The notes below the pieces were generated by a model, which was given only the letters and a program-made list of their open reading frames with translations, was not told the origin of the DNA and made no database searches. A stretch of 64,000 nt of DNA from Hahella sp. CCB-MM4 (GTDB lineage: Bacteria > Pseudomonadota > Gammaproteobacteria > Pseudomonadales > Oleiphilaceae), in contig NZ_MRYI01000002.1 of the NCBI RefSeq assembly GCF_002260525.1, positions 620,001 through 684,000 on the forward strand. The letters are read 5' to 3'. Position numbers and translations under genes: made by a program. Shown here piece by piece: positions 37,496 through 45,366 of this stretch (its first letter is position 1; each line of letters starts with the position of its first letter).

Positions 37496-38866
37496 TCAAC
37501 GGACTTCCACCATAACATGCTGCGGCAGTCCGTTACGGAAATACATCAGCGAAACGGACCCCGGCTCATCAACGAGATGGGAAAGTGAATCCCACAAGGG
37601 ATTTTGTCCTTCGTGCAGCCACTCATCGCCCACCCGCAACAGGACATCATTATCCTGCAGTCCAAGCACCTGAAAAAACTCCATATCACTGACTGATTCA
37701 AGACGCATCAACCGGAATCCCTCAACCTCATGTTCAGCTGAATGAAATCTGGTGGCCAGTTGTTCCTGCTGTTCCAGTTGCACCAGCAACCAGTCACGGC
37801 TTATCTCGATGGTGCCGGAAGCAGCCATCAGTCGCCTCCCATCCATAGAGGCATCGGGCAATTCACTATCAGAATCTTCGAGTGGCTGATCATCCTGCTG
37901 AGCACTTTCCTCTCCATCAGCAGCATCAGAGGATTTTGGCTCGAGCTCTGTATTATTCAGATTACCTGCCTGGCGAATCCCCTGTCGATTAAGCTCCCAA
38001 TCAATCCAGCGCTGGTACTCCTGAAGGGGTTGCGGTCCACTGACATATAACCCATTAATAAAAACAACGGGGACATTGGACAAGCCGAGATGTTCGCCAA
38101 CACTGATATCCGCCTCAATCTGTTCGCGAAACTTCAGGTCTTGCAGACATTTGTCAAAGCGATCCTCGTCCAGCGCCATCTGACGGGCCAAAAGCCGGTA
38201 TCGGCTGTCAGACAGATCATCATAAAAGCTGAACAGACTTCGGAAATAGCTCCAGTATTGCTGCTGGTCTCCGGCACATCGTGCAGCATTGGCTGCAATG
38301 CGGCCATAACGATGTATTTCCAATGGATAGTCAAACGCTTGCCAGCGCAATAGTTGCCCGTATTGATCGCGCAACTGCTGCCAGATCTCCTGCTGCCTGA
38401 CACAGTGAATCGACTGAAAACTACAGAAAACCGATAACGTCACCGGCGCATTTGTCAGTCCATCAACAGGAATGGTGGATTGGGGCAACTCGATTCTTGG
38501 AGGTAAAGGTGGCTGTAGAAACACTTCCAGGTGTTCCGGAGTCGATTTCATCTGCAAAAGCCTCCTCAACTCCATGGCACGCAAATCAAACCGGGCTCTT
38601 TCGAGATCATAGAGAGGTAATTTTATCGACTCATCTACTTCTGCCAGGGTTATGACATCTCCGTCCAGGCTGGCCGCGATACGCCCGGGAGACGCGTTTG
38701 CAGCAACACTTTCAGCAATGGATTGGGCTTCCGCTCCGTCACTTCCTAATCCGCCCGCTTCATGACAGCCCACAATCAGACCGACACATAGGACCAGTAA
38801 TACTTTGAAGCTGTGATGAATATGGTCGTTCCACACACCCGAGAATGGAGTCTTGCACTTATGCAC
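37496..38866 (-). CDS. Lipoprotein with SurA-N-like, DsbA-like and PDZ-like domains
   Basis: About 456 residues. GTG 38866 has AAGGTGAG just upstream; another GTG at 38875 is possible. A hydrophobic stretch ends in the lipobox LIVGC (Cys about 34). Then come IAASLDGDVITLAEVDESI, like the N-terminal helix of SurA-type chaperones; a DsbA-type thioredoxin domain (about 135-305, with the cis-Pro VPVVFING); an acidic linker; and a C-terminal PDZ-like domain (FFQVLGLQDNDVLLRVGDEW). The active-site region reads FCSFQSIHC where relatives have FxDFQCPYC: the first redox cysteine is Ser, the second is kept, and a new cysteine sits five residues earlier. Classic dithiol chemistry is therefore unlikely. 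An envelope chaperone or mono-thiol role is inference. Confidence 0.8.
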   Translation of the reverse strand: MHKCKTPFSGVWNDHIHHSFKVLLVLCVGLIVGCHEAGGLGSDGAEAQSIAESVAANASPGRIAASLDGDVITLAEVDESIKLPLYDLERARFDLRAMELRRLLQMKSTPEHLEVFLQPPLPPRIELPQSTIPVDGLTNAPVTLSVFCSFQSIHCVRQQEIWQQLRDQYGQLLRWQAFDYPLEIHRYGRIAANAARCAGDQQQYWSYFRSLFSFYDDLSDSRYRLLARQMALDEDRFDKCLQDLKFREQIEADISVGEHLGLSNVPVVFINGLYVSGPQPLQEYQRWIDWELNRQGIRQAGNLNNTELEPKSSDAADGEESAQQDDQPLEDSDSELPDASMDGRRLMAASGTIEISRDWLLVQLEQQEQLATRFHSAEHEVEGFRLMRLESVSDMEFFQVLGLQDNDVLLRVGDEWLHEGQNPLWDSLSHLVDEPGSVSLMYFRNGLPQHVMVEVR

Positions 38867-39104
38867 GTTACTCACCTTTTATAGTTTTTATATGCGAGAA
38901 AGCTCTTAGATATATCAACTTTAGATGAACAGCGTTTAGGTTACTGAGAACTGCCCCTAAATTTGCAGAGTGCAGCGCCCAGCGATCACGCTTTCATGCT
39001 GTATTAAATAGCACAATTTTTAACGCATTTCGTATTTCTCACAGGTTTTTCACAGGCGTCCTTCAAACTTCAATCATGAGCTAATAACTAATTGGAGAAG
39101 TCTT

Positions 39105-39446
39105 ATGAAGAAGTTCGTGCTGATGATCATCGTTGCGCTGCTGGCTTCAATGACGGCAGTGGTGAAGGCGGAGGAACCCTACGCTGACGTCGACAAGGAA
39201 ATGATTGAGCTACTGGCATTAAATAGCGAACAGGCCTCAGCCTATATCGAGATCATGCAAAAACAGCGCGAGGAATTTCTCGCACTTAAAACTCGGGATT
39301 GGCAAGAGGAACTGGCGCTGTACAAAGAAACTTATGCCATGCTTGAGCCCGTGCTGACTAAGAAACAACACGCCCAGTTTGTCGCCATTATCAACAGCGT
39401 GGTTGAATCTACGGCAGAAGAAGAGTTTGTGGCAATGCGGGACTAA
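39105..39446 (+). CDS. Small exported helical protein, unknown function
   Basis: A 113-residue protein with a clear signal peptide (1-22, ending VKA). The mature part is a charged alpha-helical chain (LNSEQASAYIEIMQKQREEF, LEPVLTKKQHAQFV). The pattern of a helical repeat followed by LTKKQHAQF recalls CpxP/Spy-like periplasmic chaperones with their LTxxQ boxes, but the match is weak. TTGGAGAAG precedes ATG 39105. It is followed by a bidirectional terminator shared with the cold-shock gene. Confidence 0.75.
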   Translation: MKKFVLMIIVALLASMTAVVKAEEPYADVDKEMIELLALNSEQASAYIEIMQKQREEFLALKTRDWQEELALYKETYAMLEPVLTKKQHAQFVAIINSVVESTAEEEFVAMRD

Positions 39447-39480
39447 GGTTGTGTCGTTGATCGCGTTTATTCCAGACATA

Positions 39481-39511
39481 AAAAAAGCAAGCTATGGTGG
39501 CTTGCTTTTTT
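39481..39511. terminator. Bidirectional terminator
   Basis: AAAAAAGCAAGC (39481-39492) pairs with GCTTGCTTTTTT (39500-39511) around a 7-base loop. It has T-runs on both strands and serves the convergent small exported protein and cold-shock genes. Confidence 0.9.
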
Positions 39512-39529
39512 TATGGAATCTAAGCGCGA

Positions 39530-39739
39530 TTAAACAGCGACAATATTCTCAGCTTGCGGACCTTTTGGGCCTTGAGTAACTGTGAACTCAACCTTCTGGC
39601 CTTCCAACAGAGTTTTAAAACCTGAGCTTACAATGGCACTGAAGTGTGCGAAAACATCGGGACCAGACTGCTGTTCAATGAAACCAAAACCTTTTGACTC
39701 ATTAAACCATTTTACGGTGCCAGTGACTGTATTAGACAT
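39530..39739 (-). CDS. Cold-shock protein (CspA family)
   Basis: A 69-residue single cold-shock domain that binds single-stranded RNA and DNA. RNP1 is KGFGFI and RNP2 is VFAHFSAI. Start WFNESKG context and length are standard. ATG 39739 is preceded by a leader of about 150 bases running from the promoter at 39896-39922, as in cold-inducible csp genes whose leader acts as an RNA thermosensor; cold regulation here is inferred. Confidence 0.95.
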   Translation of the reverse strand: MSNTVTGTVKWFNESKGFGFIEQQSGPDVFAHFSAIVSSGFKTLLEGQKVEFTVTQGPKGPQAENIVAV

Positions 39740-39895
39740 AAAATAATAACCTGTAGAAAAATATAGTGGTGCCTTCAAAAGGCATGAATAGCGACAAAAA
39801 TCAGACTGGAATTTAGAAACTACAGGACGAAGGACTACTAAGATGCTACGCAATGGAGAATATAAACAAGAGGCTTACTTTCTAGCTCACTGCAC

Positions 39896-39922
39896 AGTAT
39901 AGAGGGCGGAAGTTTAAGTCAA
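39896..39922 (-). promoter_or_regulatory. Promoter for the cold-shock gene
   Basis: On the minus strand TTGACT (39922-39917) and TATACT (39901-39896) are 15 bases apart, a short but usable spacing. The predicted start near 39889 gives a 150-base leader. Confidence 0.5.
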
Positions 39923-40166
39923 ACAGTTTCTTGAATATTCTCAGGCCTTACTATGGAGTTGCCTCCTCAAGCTCTCTAGCTTGGTTTCGGAGGTTGATTA
40001 CTATTGACAGCTTCCTGTAGCAAGGTCGCTTTATTTGTTACAGGAGAACCCGGACAGGTGCTTATAGAGCAAGTGGGTCATCTCATTAGGCTTGACCCCG
40101 TTTGCTTCTTGGGCAATATAGCAGAAGTGAAAATATTATAGTCTGGTTCAATACCTCAGGTGACAC
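39923..40166. other. Intergenic stretch with no recognised gene
   Basis: No reading frame with protein-like composition is visible. It contains AGGCTTGACCCC (40088-40099), related to AGGTCTGACCCC at 40732-40743 after the next gene. Confidence 0.4.
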
Positions 40167-40658
40167 GTGTCAGTGAGCAATTGTATGGTATGGGTCGATT
40201 GCAAAAAGTTAAAAATAGGTGCCTTTGTGATTGCAGAAAAAATCAAAAAATTCGGATGGTATTTCCAAGAAGTGTACGGAGACACTGAAAGCGGAGAGCA
40301 ACCGTTTTATTACTCGATCGGATTCGAAAAAACACTAGGTCAACCAGAATTGCTAATGTTTGGACTCCCCAAAAAGGCAGCCCACTCGATAATGAGCCAC
40401 TGCTTTAACCTTATGAAAGATGGTGAAACGCTTGAGACAGAGAAACCTCTGAGTCGTGTAATAAAAGATCCTTTCAATGTATGGTTGAAGCCTATCCGCA
40501 AAGACTGTTTTGACGAATATCTAGGTATAGCAGTCGATTACTATGGCAACGATAACTTTCGGGCCAACCTGGTTTTCTTTCCGGATAAACAACATCTATT
40601 TCCTTGGGAAGAAGGCCATGTAGGAATTTCCCAGCAAGAGGCTCTTGAGCTTGTATAA
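40167..40658 (+). CDS. DUF4262 protein
   Basis: A 163-residue cytoplasmic protein matching DUF4262: EKIKKFGWYFQEVYGD, PFYYSIGFEKTLGQPELLMFGLP, AVDYYGNDNFRANLVFFPDKQHLFPWE. The family is of unknown function and scattered in accessory regions. GTG 40167 is the likely start with CAGG before it; the next GTG is two codons on. Base composition is clearly more AT-rich than the flanking core, suggesting acquisition. Confidence 0.75.
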   Translation: MSVSNCMVWVDCKKLKIGAFVIAEKIKKFGWYFQEVYGDTESGEQPFYYSIGFEKTLGQPELLMFGLPKKAAHSIMSHCFNLMKDGETLETEKPLSRVIKDPFNVWLKPIRKDCFDEYLGIAVDYYGNDNFRANLVFFPDKQHLFPWEEGHVGISQQEALELV

Positions 40659-40862
40659 AAGCAAGCGAAAGGCAATGTGTCAGCAGCACACTCTGGTCAG
40701 TCTTAATTCAACGTAAATTATGTGAAATGTAAGGTCTGACCCCTTGCCTTTCATCACTCTGTTATAAACATATGGAAGCCGGCTGTGGGCTCAACTGGAA
40801 AGTGGGTATGATTCCGGTTAGCGGTGTAGGTTTATAGAGAACACATGCAGGAATTTATTGGT

Positions 40863-41099
40863 ATGTCTCAGTCGCTACTATTTAAAAATAGCTCACATAG
40901 AAAAATCAAACTCGTGCTTGAGCCATGGTCAGAGGAATACCCCCTAAATGACGGAGTGACTGTCAAAATTCAGTCTGATAAACAAACCACTTCTTCAATA
41001 GAAGTTGAATTCGACGGCGAAGATATCATTGTCTATGGCTGGTCCGATGAAATGTCGGTTTGGATAGATGGTGCCAAGATAGAGCCAACATTTGAATGA
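40863..41099 (+). CDS. Small protein of unknown function
   Basis: A 78-residue protein (84 if it starts at ATG 40845). The stretch KIKLVLEPWSEEYPLNDGVTV followed by a beta-rich FDGEDIIVYGWSDEMSVWIDG is protein-like, and I recall similar short orphan proteins, but I cannot name a function. It is acidic with no signal peptide or membrane segment. It lies alone in an AT-rich accessory stretch. Confidence 0.55.
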   Translation: MSQSLLFKNSSHRKIKLVLEPWSEEYPLNDGVTVKIQSDKQTTSSIEVEFDGEDIIVYGWSDEMSVWIDGAKIEPTFE

Positions 41100-41343
41100 G
41101 GTTACTCATTATATTGGTCCAAATTTCGGAGTCTCCACTGAGTTACCTGTCAGTACCAATAGAAATGGTTACTGATCACCCCGCCCAAGTTCGTCCAAAT
41201 GGCCAATTTGATTGTGCAGTTATGACTTATAAAATTTGGAAGCTGCGCAGACACAGGCACGTGGAATCTGCTTGCAGCCGTTTGCGGAAGAAGCCTCGAG
41301 CAACAGCACTGAATTTTGATTTAAAAGGAAGCAACATTTGTTA

Positions 41344-41679
41344 ATGGTCAAATGGGTGGTTATTACAAAGTCGACAATACTTGACGGTTGCCCAATTCAC
41401 TTTGACGACTCAGAGTTCATGTACGGATATTCCGTTGTTTTTGCGGGTGATTCAGAAATGGCTATCGGTCTGGTAAGAGCTTCACTGCTAAAGGAGGTCA
41501 AGCTCGAGCTGCAAGAAATTATTGAGTGCAAGCTATACCAGGCGAAAGACTGGCAGGATAACTCCAAAATCAGCAGGCGTGTCAATGAAGCCTACGAGGA
41601 AGCCTCCCAAACCGGCGAGCTGGTCTATGGCCCATTCACACCTTCTCTTGATTTCATCGAAGCAAAACAGACCGGCTGA
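41344..41679 (+). CDS. Hypothetical cytoplasmic protein
   Basis: A 111-residue protein (MVKWVVITKSTILDGCPIHF) from ATG 41344; the frame also offers TTG 41338. It has an alpha/beta-like composition, an acidic middle and an amphipathic helix (ASLLKEVKLELQEIIECKLY). No family is recognised. Coding is likely because the composition is balanced and the frame is full-length between two AT-rich gaps. Confidence 0.5.
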   Translation: MVKWVVITKSTILDGCPIHFDDSEFMYGYSVVFAGDSEMAIGLVRASLLKEVKLELQEIIECKLYQAKDWQDNSKISRRVNEAYEEASQTGELVYGPFTPSLDFIEAKQTG

Positions 41680-41690
41680 AGCGTCTCGAT

Positions 41691-41867
41691 CTATTTTGGA
41701 TTATCTCTATTGCTGAATTTGGGTTTGCCGACCTTCATCAAAAGCGTGGCAATTGTGACCACCAGCATGATCAGAAAGGCGTATTGGCCAGAGACGTTAA
41801 AGAACACCCAGGCCAATCCGGCCAGTGCAACGCAAATCAATAGGAATAGGATGTTTTTTAACATCAT
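41691..41867 (-). CDS. Small two-helix membrane protein
   Basis: A 58-residue frame read from ATG 41867 (or 41864) to TAG 41691-41693. It encodes two hydrophobic helices, LKNILFLLICVALAGLAWVF and YAFLIMLVVTIATLLM, and ends with the basic/polar tail KVGKPKFSNRDNPK. This is the composition of a small inner-membrane hairpin protein. Its stop lies 11 bases past the convergent gene ending at 41679. The function is unknown. Confidence 0.5.
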   Translation of the reverse strand: MMLKNILFLLICVALAGLAWVFFNVSGQYAFLIMLVVTIATLLMKVGKPKFSNRDNPK

Positions 41868-42300
41868 GCATACTCAAAGCTAGACGGCAAAGTCTTGGCA
41901 GGAATCCATAAGCACACAATCCTAAAAGAAACTGAATGACTTAAAAAATCAGCAAGATGGTCTATTCAGAATTCCGAAAGGCTATCTTATCAAGTCATTC
42001 CTTACTTTGGCTCAAGACTCGGCCCTTTTTCGTACGAGCAAAGATGCCGGGATACATTTGATATGGGTAACTACCCAAAATAACAGTGGATCGATAAAGA
42101 TGGGATTCAATCTTTAACTGCGATTACGTCAATGTTTTCTGATCGCCCGGAGCAGACATTGGAGAAATAGATCTGTCACCTTTAGATCTGCAGGGTCAGG
42201 CTTGATTCCGGCCATTTTATTCTGCCGGATCTTACCCGCTTTAATTTATATTTCTCTTTAAAATTCAAATGGTTAAAAAACATCTTTTATACGATTTTAC
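41868..42300. other. Intergenic stretch, possibly with a decayed coding remnant
   Basis: No intact gene is visible. One plus-strand frame from 41940 to 42170 gives protein-like sequence (SYQVIPYFGSRLGPFSYEQ, then WIDKDGIQSLTAI) interrupted by one TAA, which may be a pseudogene fragment. GGGTCAGGCTTGA occurs at 42193-42205. Confidence 0.3.
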
Positions 42301-42329
42301 TTGACAAATATTTACGAGGGTACTACTCT
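42301..42329 (+). promoter_or_regulatory. Candidate promoter of a short non-coding transcript
   Basis: A consensus -35 TTGACA (42301-42306) is followed at exactly 17 bases by TACTCT (42324-42329). No open frame follows before the hairpin and T-run at 42377-42404. Confidence 0.5.
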
Positions 42330-42335
42330 CTTTCA

Positions 42336-42404
42336 CGGATCTGAACGTCGACTTAATCGGCTATTAGGATTCACCCGGGGCCCCACAAGGCCCCTTATTT
42401 TTTT
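42336..42404 (+). ncRNA. Putative small RNA, about 70 bases
   Basis: The stretch between the promoter at 42301-42329 and an intrinsic terminator has no start codon in a sensible frame. It ends with a GGGGCC/GGCCCC stem (42377-42382 with 42389-42394) followed by TTATTTTTTT. The terminator points in the plus direction, whereas the neighbouring DUF3800 gene ends here on the minus strand, so the hairpin is not explained by that gene. The predicted RNA also contains two GGAT motifs. No known sRNA family is recognised. Confidence 0.4.
42377..42404 (+). terminator. Intrinsic terminator, plus strand
   Basis: GGGGCC, a 6-base loop and GGCCCC are followed by TTATTTTTTT. It overlaps the end of the convergent DUF3800 gene by two bases. 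Confidence 0.75.
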
Positions 42405-43170
42405 ATAGTCTCACAATCCCTTCTGGGTCGTTTGTTGACGCAGCCTTACATAATATACCATTCAATCTGTTGAAATATTTATGTCCAGACTTCTTTTTCA
42501 TATATGAAGATGGAGACTGCCTTTGATACAGAGCAAAAGCAACAACATCCGCCGCTTGTATTAAATAAGAGCTTCTAGAGTCCTTAAAAAATGGGTCCTC
42601 TACCAAGTTACCGATTGTTAAATTTCTATAACCCTGACCATAAATAGCTTGATTCGGTATTGGATTATATTTCCTCATTTTTCGAAGAAGTTGCTGTATT
42701 TTCTTAGCGTCAGTATCATCTGGAATAATCATTCCTCGTTCATCAGGGTTTGCTGGCCCAGGAAAATTACGACGAGACATCGTATTTGAAAAGCGCTGAA
42801 TCAAAGCTTCCCATGCTTTGTTCATAACATCGTAGTCGGCAGGCTTGTTAGTCTTATCAACAACAATATTTATAATGCTAATATCTTGGAACGCAGCAAT
42901 TTCATTAATAAAAGCACGAATTATTGTTAACCTGTCATTTCTCTTTATTCTAACCAAATCACCAGGCTTGTTGATTAAGTGTGCAGAATGTATTTCTTCG
43001 CGCATTAATAGCCCAAAACTATTTCGCATCCTTTTTCGAAAGTCGATCAATTTATCCAAATATTCATTCCATCGAAGCTCATGAATTACCAAGCCTGATA
43101 AACAGAAATAACGAGTTGGACTGCCAACCAGACCACTATCACCACTTTCGTCAACATACATGAAGTACAT
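42403..43170 (-). CDS. DUF3800 protein
   Basis: A 255-residue protein of the DUF3800 family, recognised by the N-terminal YVDESGDSG, the central EEIHSAHL and the late SSYLIQAADVVAFALYQ with acidic residues in RNase H-like positions. Family members are predicted nucleases and are frequent in mobile and defence-rich regions; activity is not shown. ATG 43170 has GGAAG close upstream, and ATG 43161 is an alternative. The gene is AT-rich compared with the following cluster, consistent with horizontal transfer. Confidence 0.82.
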   Translation of the reverse strand: MYFMYVDESGDSGLVGSPTRYFCLSGLVIHELRWNEYLDKLIDFRKRMRNSFGLLMREEIHSAHLINKPGDLVRIKRNDRLTIIRAFINEIAAFQDISIINIVVDKTNKPADYDVMNKAWEALIQRFSNTMSRRNFPGPANPDERGMIIPDDTDAKKIQQLLRKMRKYNPIPNQAIYGQGYRNLTIGNLVEDPFFKDSRSSYLIQAADVVAFALYQRQSPSSYMKKKSGHKYFNRLNGILCKAASTNDPEGIVRL

Positions 43171-43386
43171 AATCTTCCATATTTTTGCATAGTGTGACTT
43201 TAGAAAAATCATAAAAGTCTACTTCACTCGATTACAATATAGCATCTCCCCCAATGTCTGCTTCGAGCGAGAATTAGATCCTAACCTCATTCAAAAAGCC
43301 CCCCAGGCAAAGTTGTTGCATTCAACTTCCAAGAGTATGTTTTTACTATCACCATGACCGACAGCAGGGAAACAGGATGCGACACC

Positions 43387-44304
43387 ATGACCGATAAACT
43401 TTCCTCTACGCTCAGATCAAAGCTACGAGACGTCATGCACCAGCAGGCGTTACCTGAGAGCTTTGAATCCACCCTGGAAAAAGGCATCTTGCCGACGGCG
43501 GCTTACATCGCGCACCATCATGATTCAGAAAAAGCACCAATATGGGGCATTTGTGGTGCGCAAGGAACTGGGAAGTCCACTTTGGTGCACTTTCTTCAGG
43601 TCATATTAGAAGAACAGTTTCACCTGAAATGCATATCCCTTTCACTGGACGATGTTTATCTATCCCGGGCGGCCCGTATAAAGCTCTCTGAGGACATTCA
43701 TCCTTTGTTTGCCACCAGAGGGGTTCCCGGTACTCACGATGTTGAACTGGGTATGCAGACCCTGATATCCCTGCAGAATGCCAGCGAAGGACAAAAGGTG
43801 CAGATGCCCAGGTTTAACAAGGCGACCGACGATTGCGTTGATAAAGCTCAGTGGCCGACAGTCACCGGCCCCTTTGATGTGATTCTGTTTGAAGGATGGT
43901 GCGTCGGCAGCCAACCACAACCCTCTGATCTTTTGACGCCTCCGATCAATCAACTGGAAGCCGATGAAGACCGGGAAGGCACTTGGAGAGACTACGTTAA
44001 TCAGCAATTGAGAACCCGTTACGCGCAATGGTTCGGGCTGCTGGATCACTTGATCCTGCTGAAGGTTCCGGGTTTCGAACAGGTGAAGGAATGGCGGTCA
44101 TTACAGGAGCATAAGTTACGTCAATCCTATTTGGATAGGGGCGATCCCATACCCGATAGAGTCATGACTCCCGGCCAGGTGGAACGATTTATCCAGCACT
44201 ATGAGCGATTGACCCGCTGGAACCTGGAAACCCTTCCTTCAGTTTCAGATGTGGTATTGGAATTGCAGGAAGACCATAAAGTCAGCCAGGTGAGGTTTCG
44301 CTGA
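43387..44304 (+). CDS. Glycerate kinase (D-glycerate 3-kinase / YggC type)
   Basis: A 305-residue P-loop kinase. Walker A is GICGAQGTGKSTL, and SLDDVYLSRAAR plus TRGVPGTHDVELG are hallmarks of the plant GLYK/YggC branch. ATG 43387 has AGGA nine bases before; ATG 43354 is an alternative. It should phosphorylate D-glycerate, and in this cluster the glycerate would come from phosphorolysis of glucosylglycerate. If the product is 3-phosphoglycerate, it becomes again the acceptor for GpgS three genes on. Position at the head of the cluster supports this. Confidence 0.85.
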   Translation: MTDKLSSTLRSKLRDVMHQQALPESFESTLEKGILPTAAYIAHHHDSEKAPIWGICGAQGTGKSTLVHFLQVILEEQFHLKCISLSLDDVYLSRAARIKLSEDIHPLFATRGVPGTHDVELGMQTLISLQNASEGQKVQMPRFNKATDDCVDKAQWPTVTGPFDVILFEGWCVGSQPQPSDLLTPPINQLEADEDREGTWRDYVNQQLRTRYAQWFGLLDHLILLKVPGFEQVKEWRSLQEHKLRQSYLDRGDPIPDRVMTPGQVERFIQHYERLTRWNLETLPSVSDVVLELQEDHKVSQVRFR

Positions 44305-44313
44305 GGTCGGTGA

Positions 44314-44355
44314 TGCTGCCACACCTGGTTATTACATAAACCGGTGATTGCAGCA
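44314..44355 (+). other. Nested hairpin between glycerate kinase and phosphatase genes
   Basis: TGCTGC (44314-44319) can pair with GCAGCA (44350-44355), enclosing a second imperfect stem (CACCTGGTT with AACCGGTG). TTTTT follows about nine bases later. It could be a weak internal terminator or processing site. Confidence 0.3.
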
Positions 44356-44440
44356 CCTATCGTTTTTCAGGTTGATATCAGCCGCGGTCACCATAACTGA
44401 GAGCAGGGTGTTTGATACAAGGAAGCACCCAAACAACAGC

Positions 44441-45304
44441 ATGAGCCAACTACTGATCTCAACTGACCTGGATGGAACGCTGCTGGACCATCACAATTAC
44501 AGTGCAGCCGCTGCGGAGCACGAACTTGAAGTACTTCGCCGCCTGAATGTCCCATGCATTCTAAACACCAGCAAAACCTTCGCCGAACTCATTGATCTCA
44601 GGCCTCAGCTTCAACACACAGACGCATTCATCGTGGAAAACGGTGCTGCGGTTTACATTCCCAAAGACTCTTCTCAAGGCACTAAAGCCCCGTTCGAAAG
44701 AAATATAGCCGAACTCGCGAAACAGGAATGCCTGGAAGAAACAGATCGATTCTGGCGCAAAGCATTTGCCCCCAAACGGGCCCGCATGATCGACATCATC
44801 CAGGAGTTGCGGGATGGATACCGGTTTACAGGCTTTTCTGACATGACGGTTCAGGATGTCATGGACCTGACCGGACTTGCCGAGACCCAGGCTCGCCAGG
44901 CCATGCAACGGGAATATACCGAACCGCTCCTATGGCAGGATTCCCCCGCCGCACTAAAGAAATTCGCCAATGAACTGGCCGATATGGACCTTCAAATCCA
45001 GAGGGGTGGACGTTTTGCCCATGTGATGGGGCTGTCTGACAAGTCCCAGGCCATGCTCTGGGTCGCCGATCTTTACTCAAAAATCTGCGGTGACTCAGTG
45101 ATCACGATGGCCCTGGGAGACGGACAAAACGATGTCGGCATGTTGAGCAAAGCAGACATTCCCGTCGTCGTGCGATCACCAGCTCATCCTCCCCCTCAGG
45201 TCCCGGGGAGAAACGATGCATGGCTGACGGAGCACACAGGCCCGGAAGGCTGGGCAGAAGCAATACGAAAAGCTCTGGACCGGCTCGGATACACCGGCAC
45301 CTAG
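44441..45304 (+). CDS. gpgP: Glucosyl-3-phosphoglycerate phosphatase (HAD-IIB, MPGP family)
   Basis: A 287-residue HAD phosphatase of the mannosyl-3-phosphoglycerate phosphatase family. Motif I is STDLDGTLLD with Asp9 and Asp11, motif II LNTSKT, motif III region GRFAHVMGLSDKSQA and motif IV ALGDGQNDVGML. The cap is of the C2B type. With GpgS encoded next, the substrate is most likely glucosyl-3-phosphoglycerate, giving glucosylglycerate. ATG 44441 is the family start; the frame extends 31 codons further upstream. No good ribosome site is seen, so the start is moderately sure. Confidence 0.88.
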   Translation: MSQLLISTDLDGTLLDHHNYSAAAAEHELEVLRRLNVPCILNTSKTFAELIDLRPQLQHTDAFIVENGAAVYIPKDSSQGTKAPFERNIAELAKQECLEETDRFWRKAFAPKRARMIDIIQELRDGYRFTGFSDMTVQDVMDLTGLAETQARQAMQREYTEPLLWQDSPAALKKFANELADMDLQIQRGGRFAHVMGLSDKSQAMLWVADLYSKICGDSVITMALGDGQNDVGMLSKADIPVVVRSPAHPPPQVPGRNDAWLTEHTGPEGWAEAIRKALDRLGYTGT

Positions 45305-45366
45305 GGAAATTAAGCCATAGACGCTAATCACAACCACAAAAGAACAGCACACAGCGGGAGCCCATT

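Noticed and set aside
41096-41344. 82-codon plus-strand frame after the small unknown protein
   Set aside because: Composition is unlike a real protein, it has no ribosome site, and it only fills the gap to the next gene.
39923-42300. Integron gene cassettes
   Set aside because: Small orphan genes suggested it, but I could not find attC-like inverted core sites or an integrase.
43213-43386. Immunity or antitoxin partner for DUF3800
   Set aside because: No frame of suitable length lies on the minus strand upstream of it.
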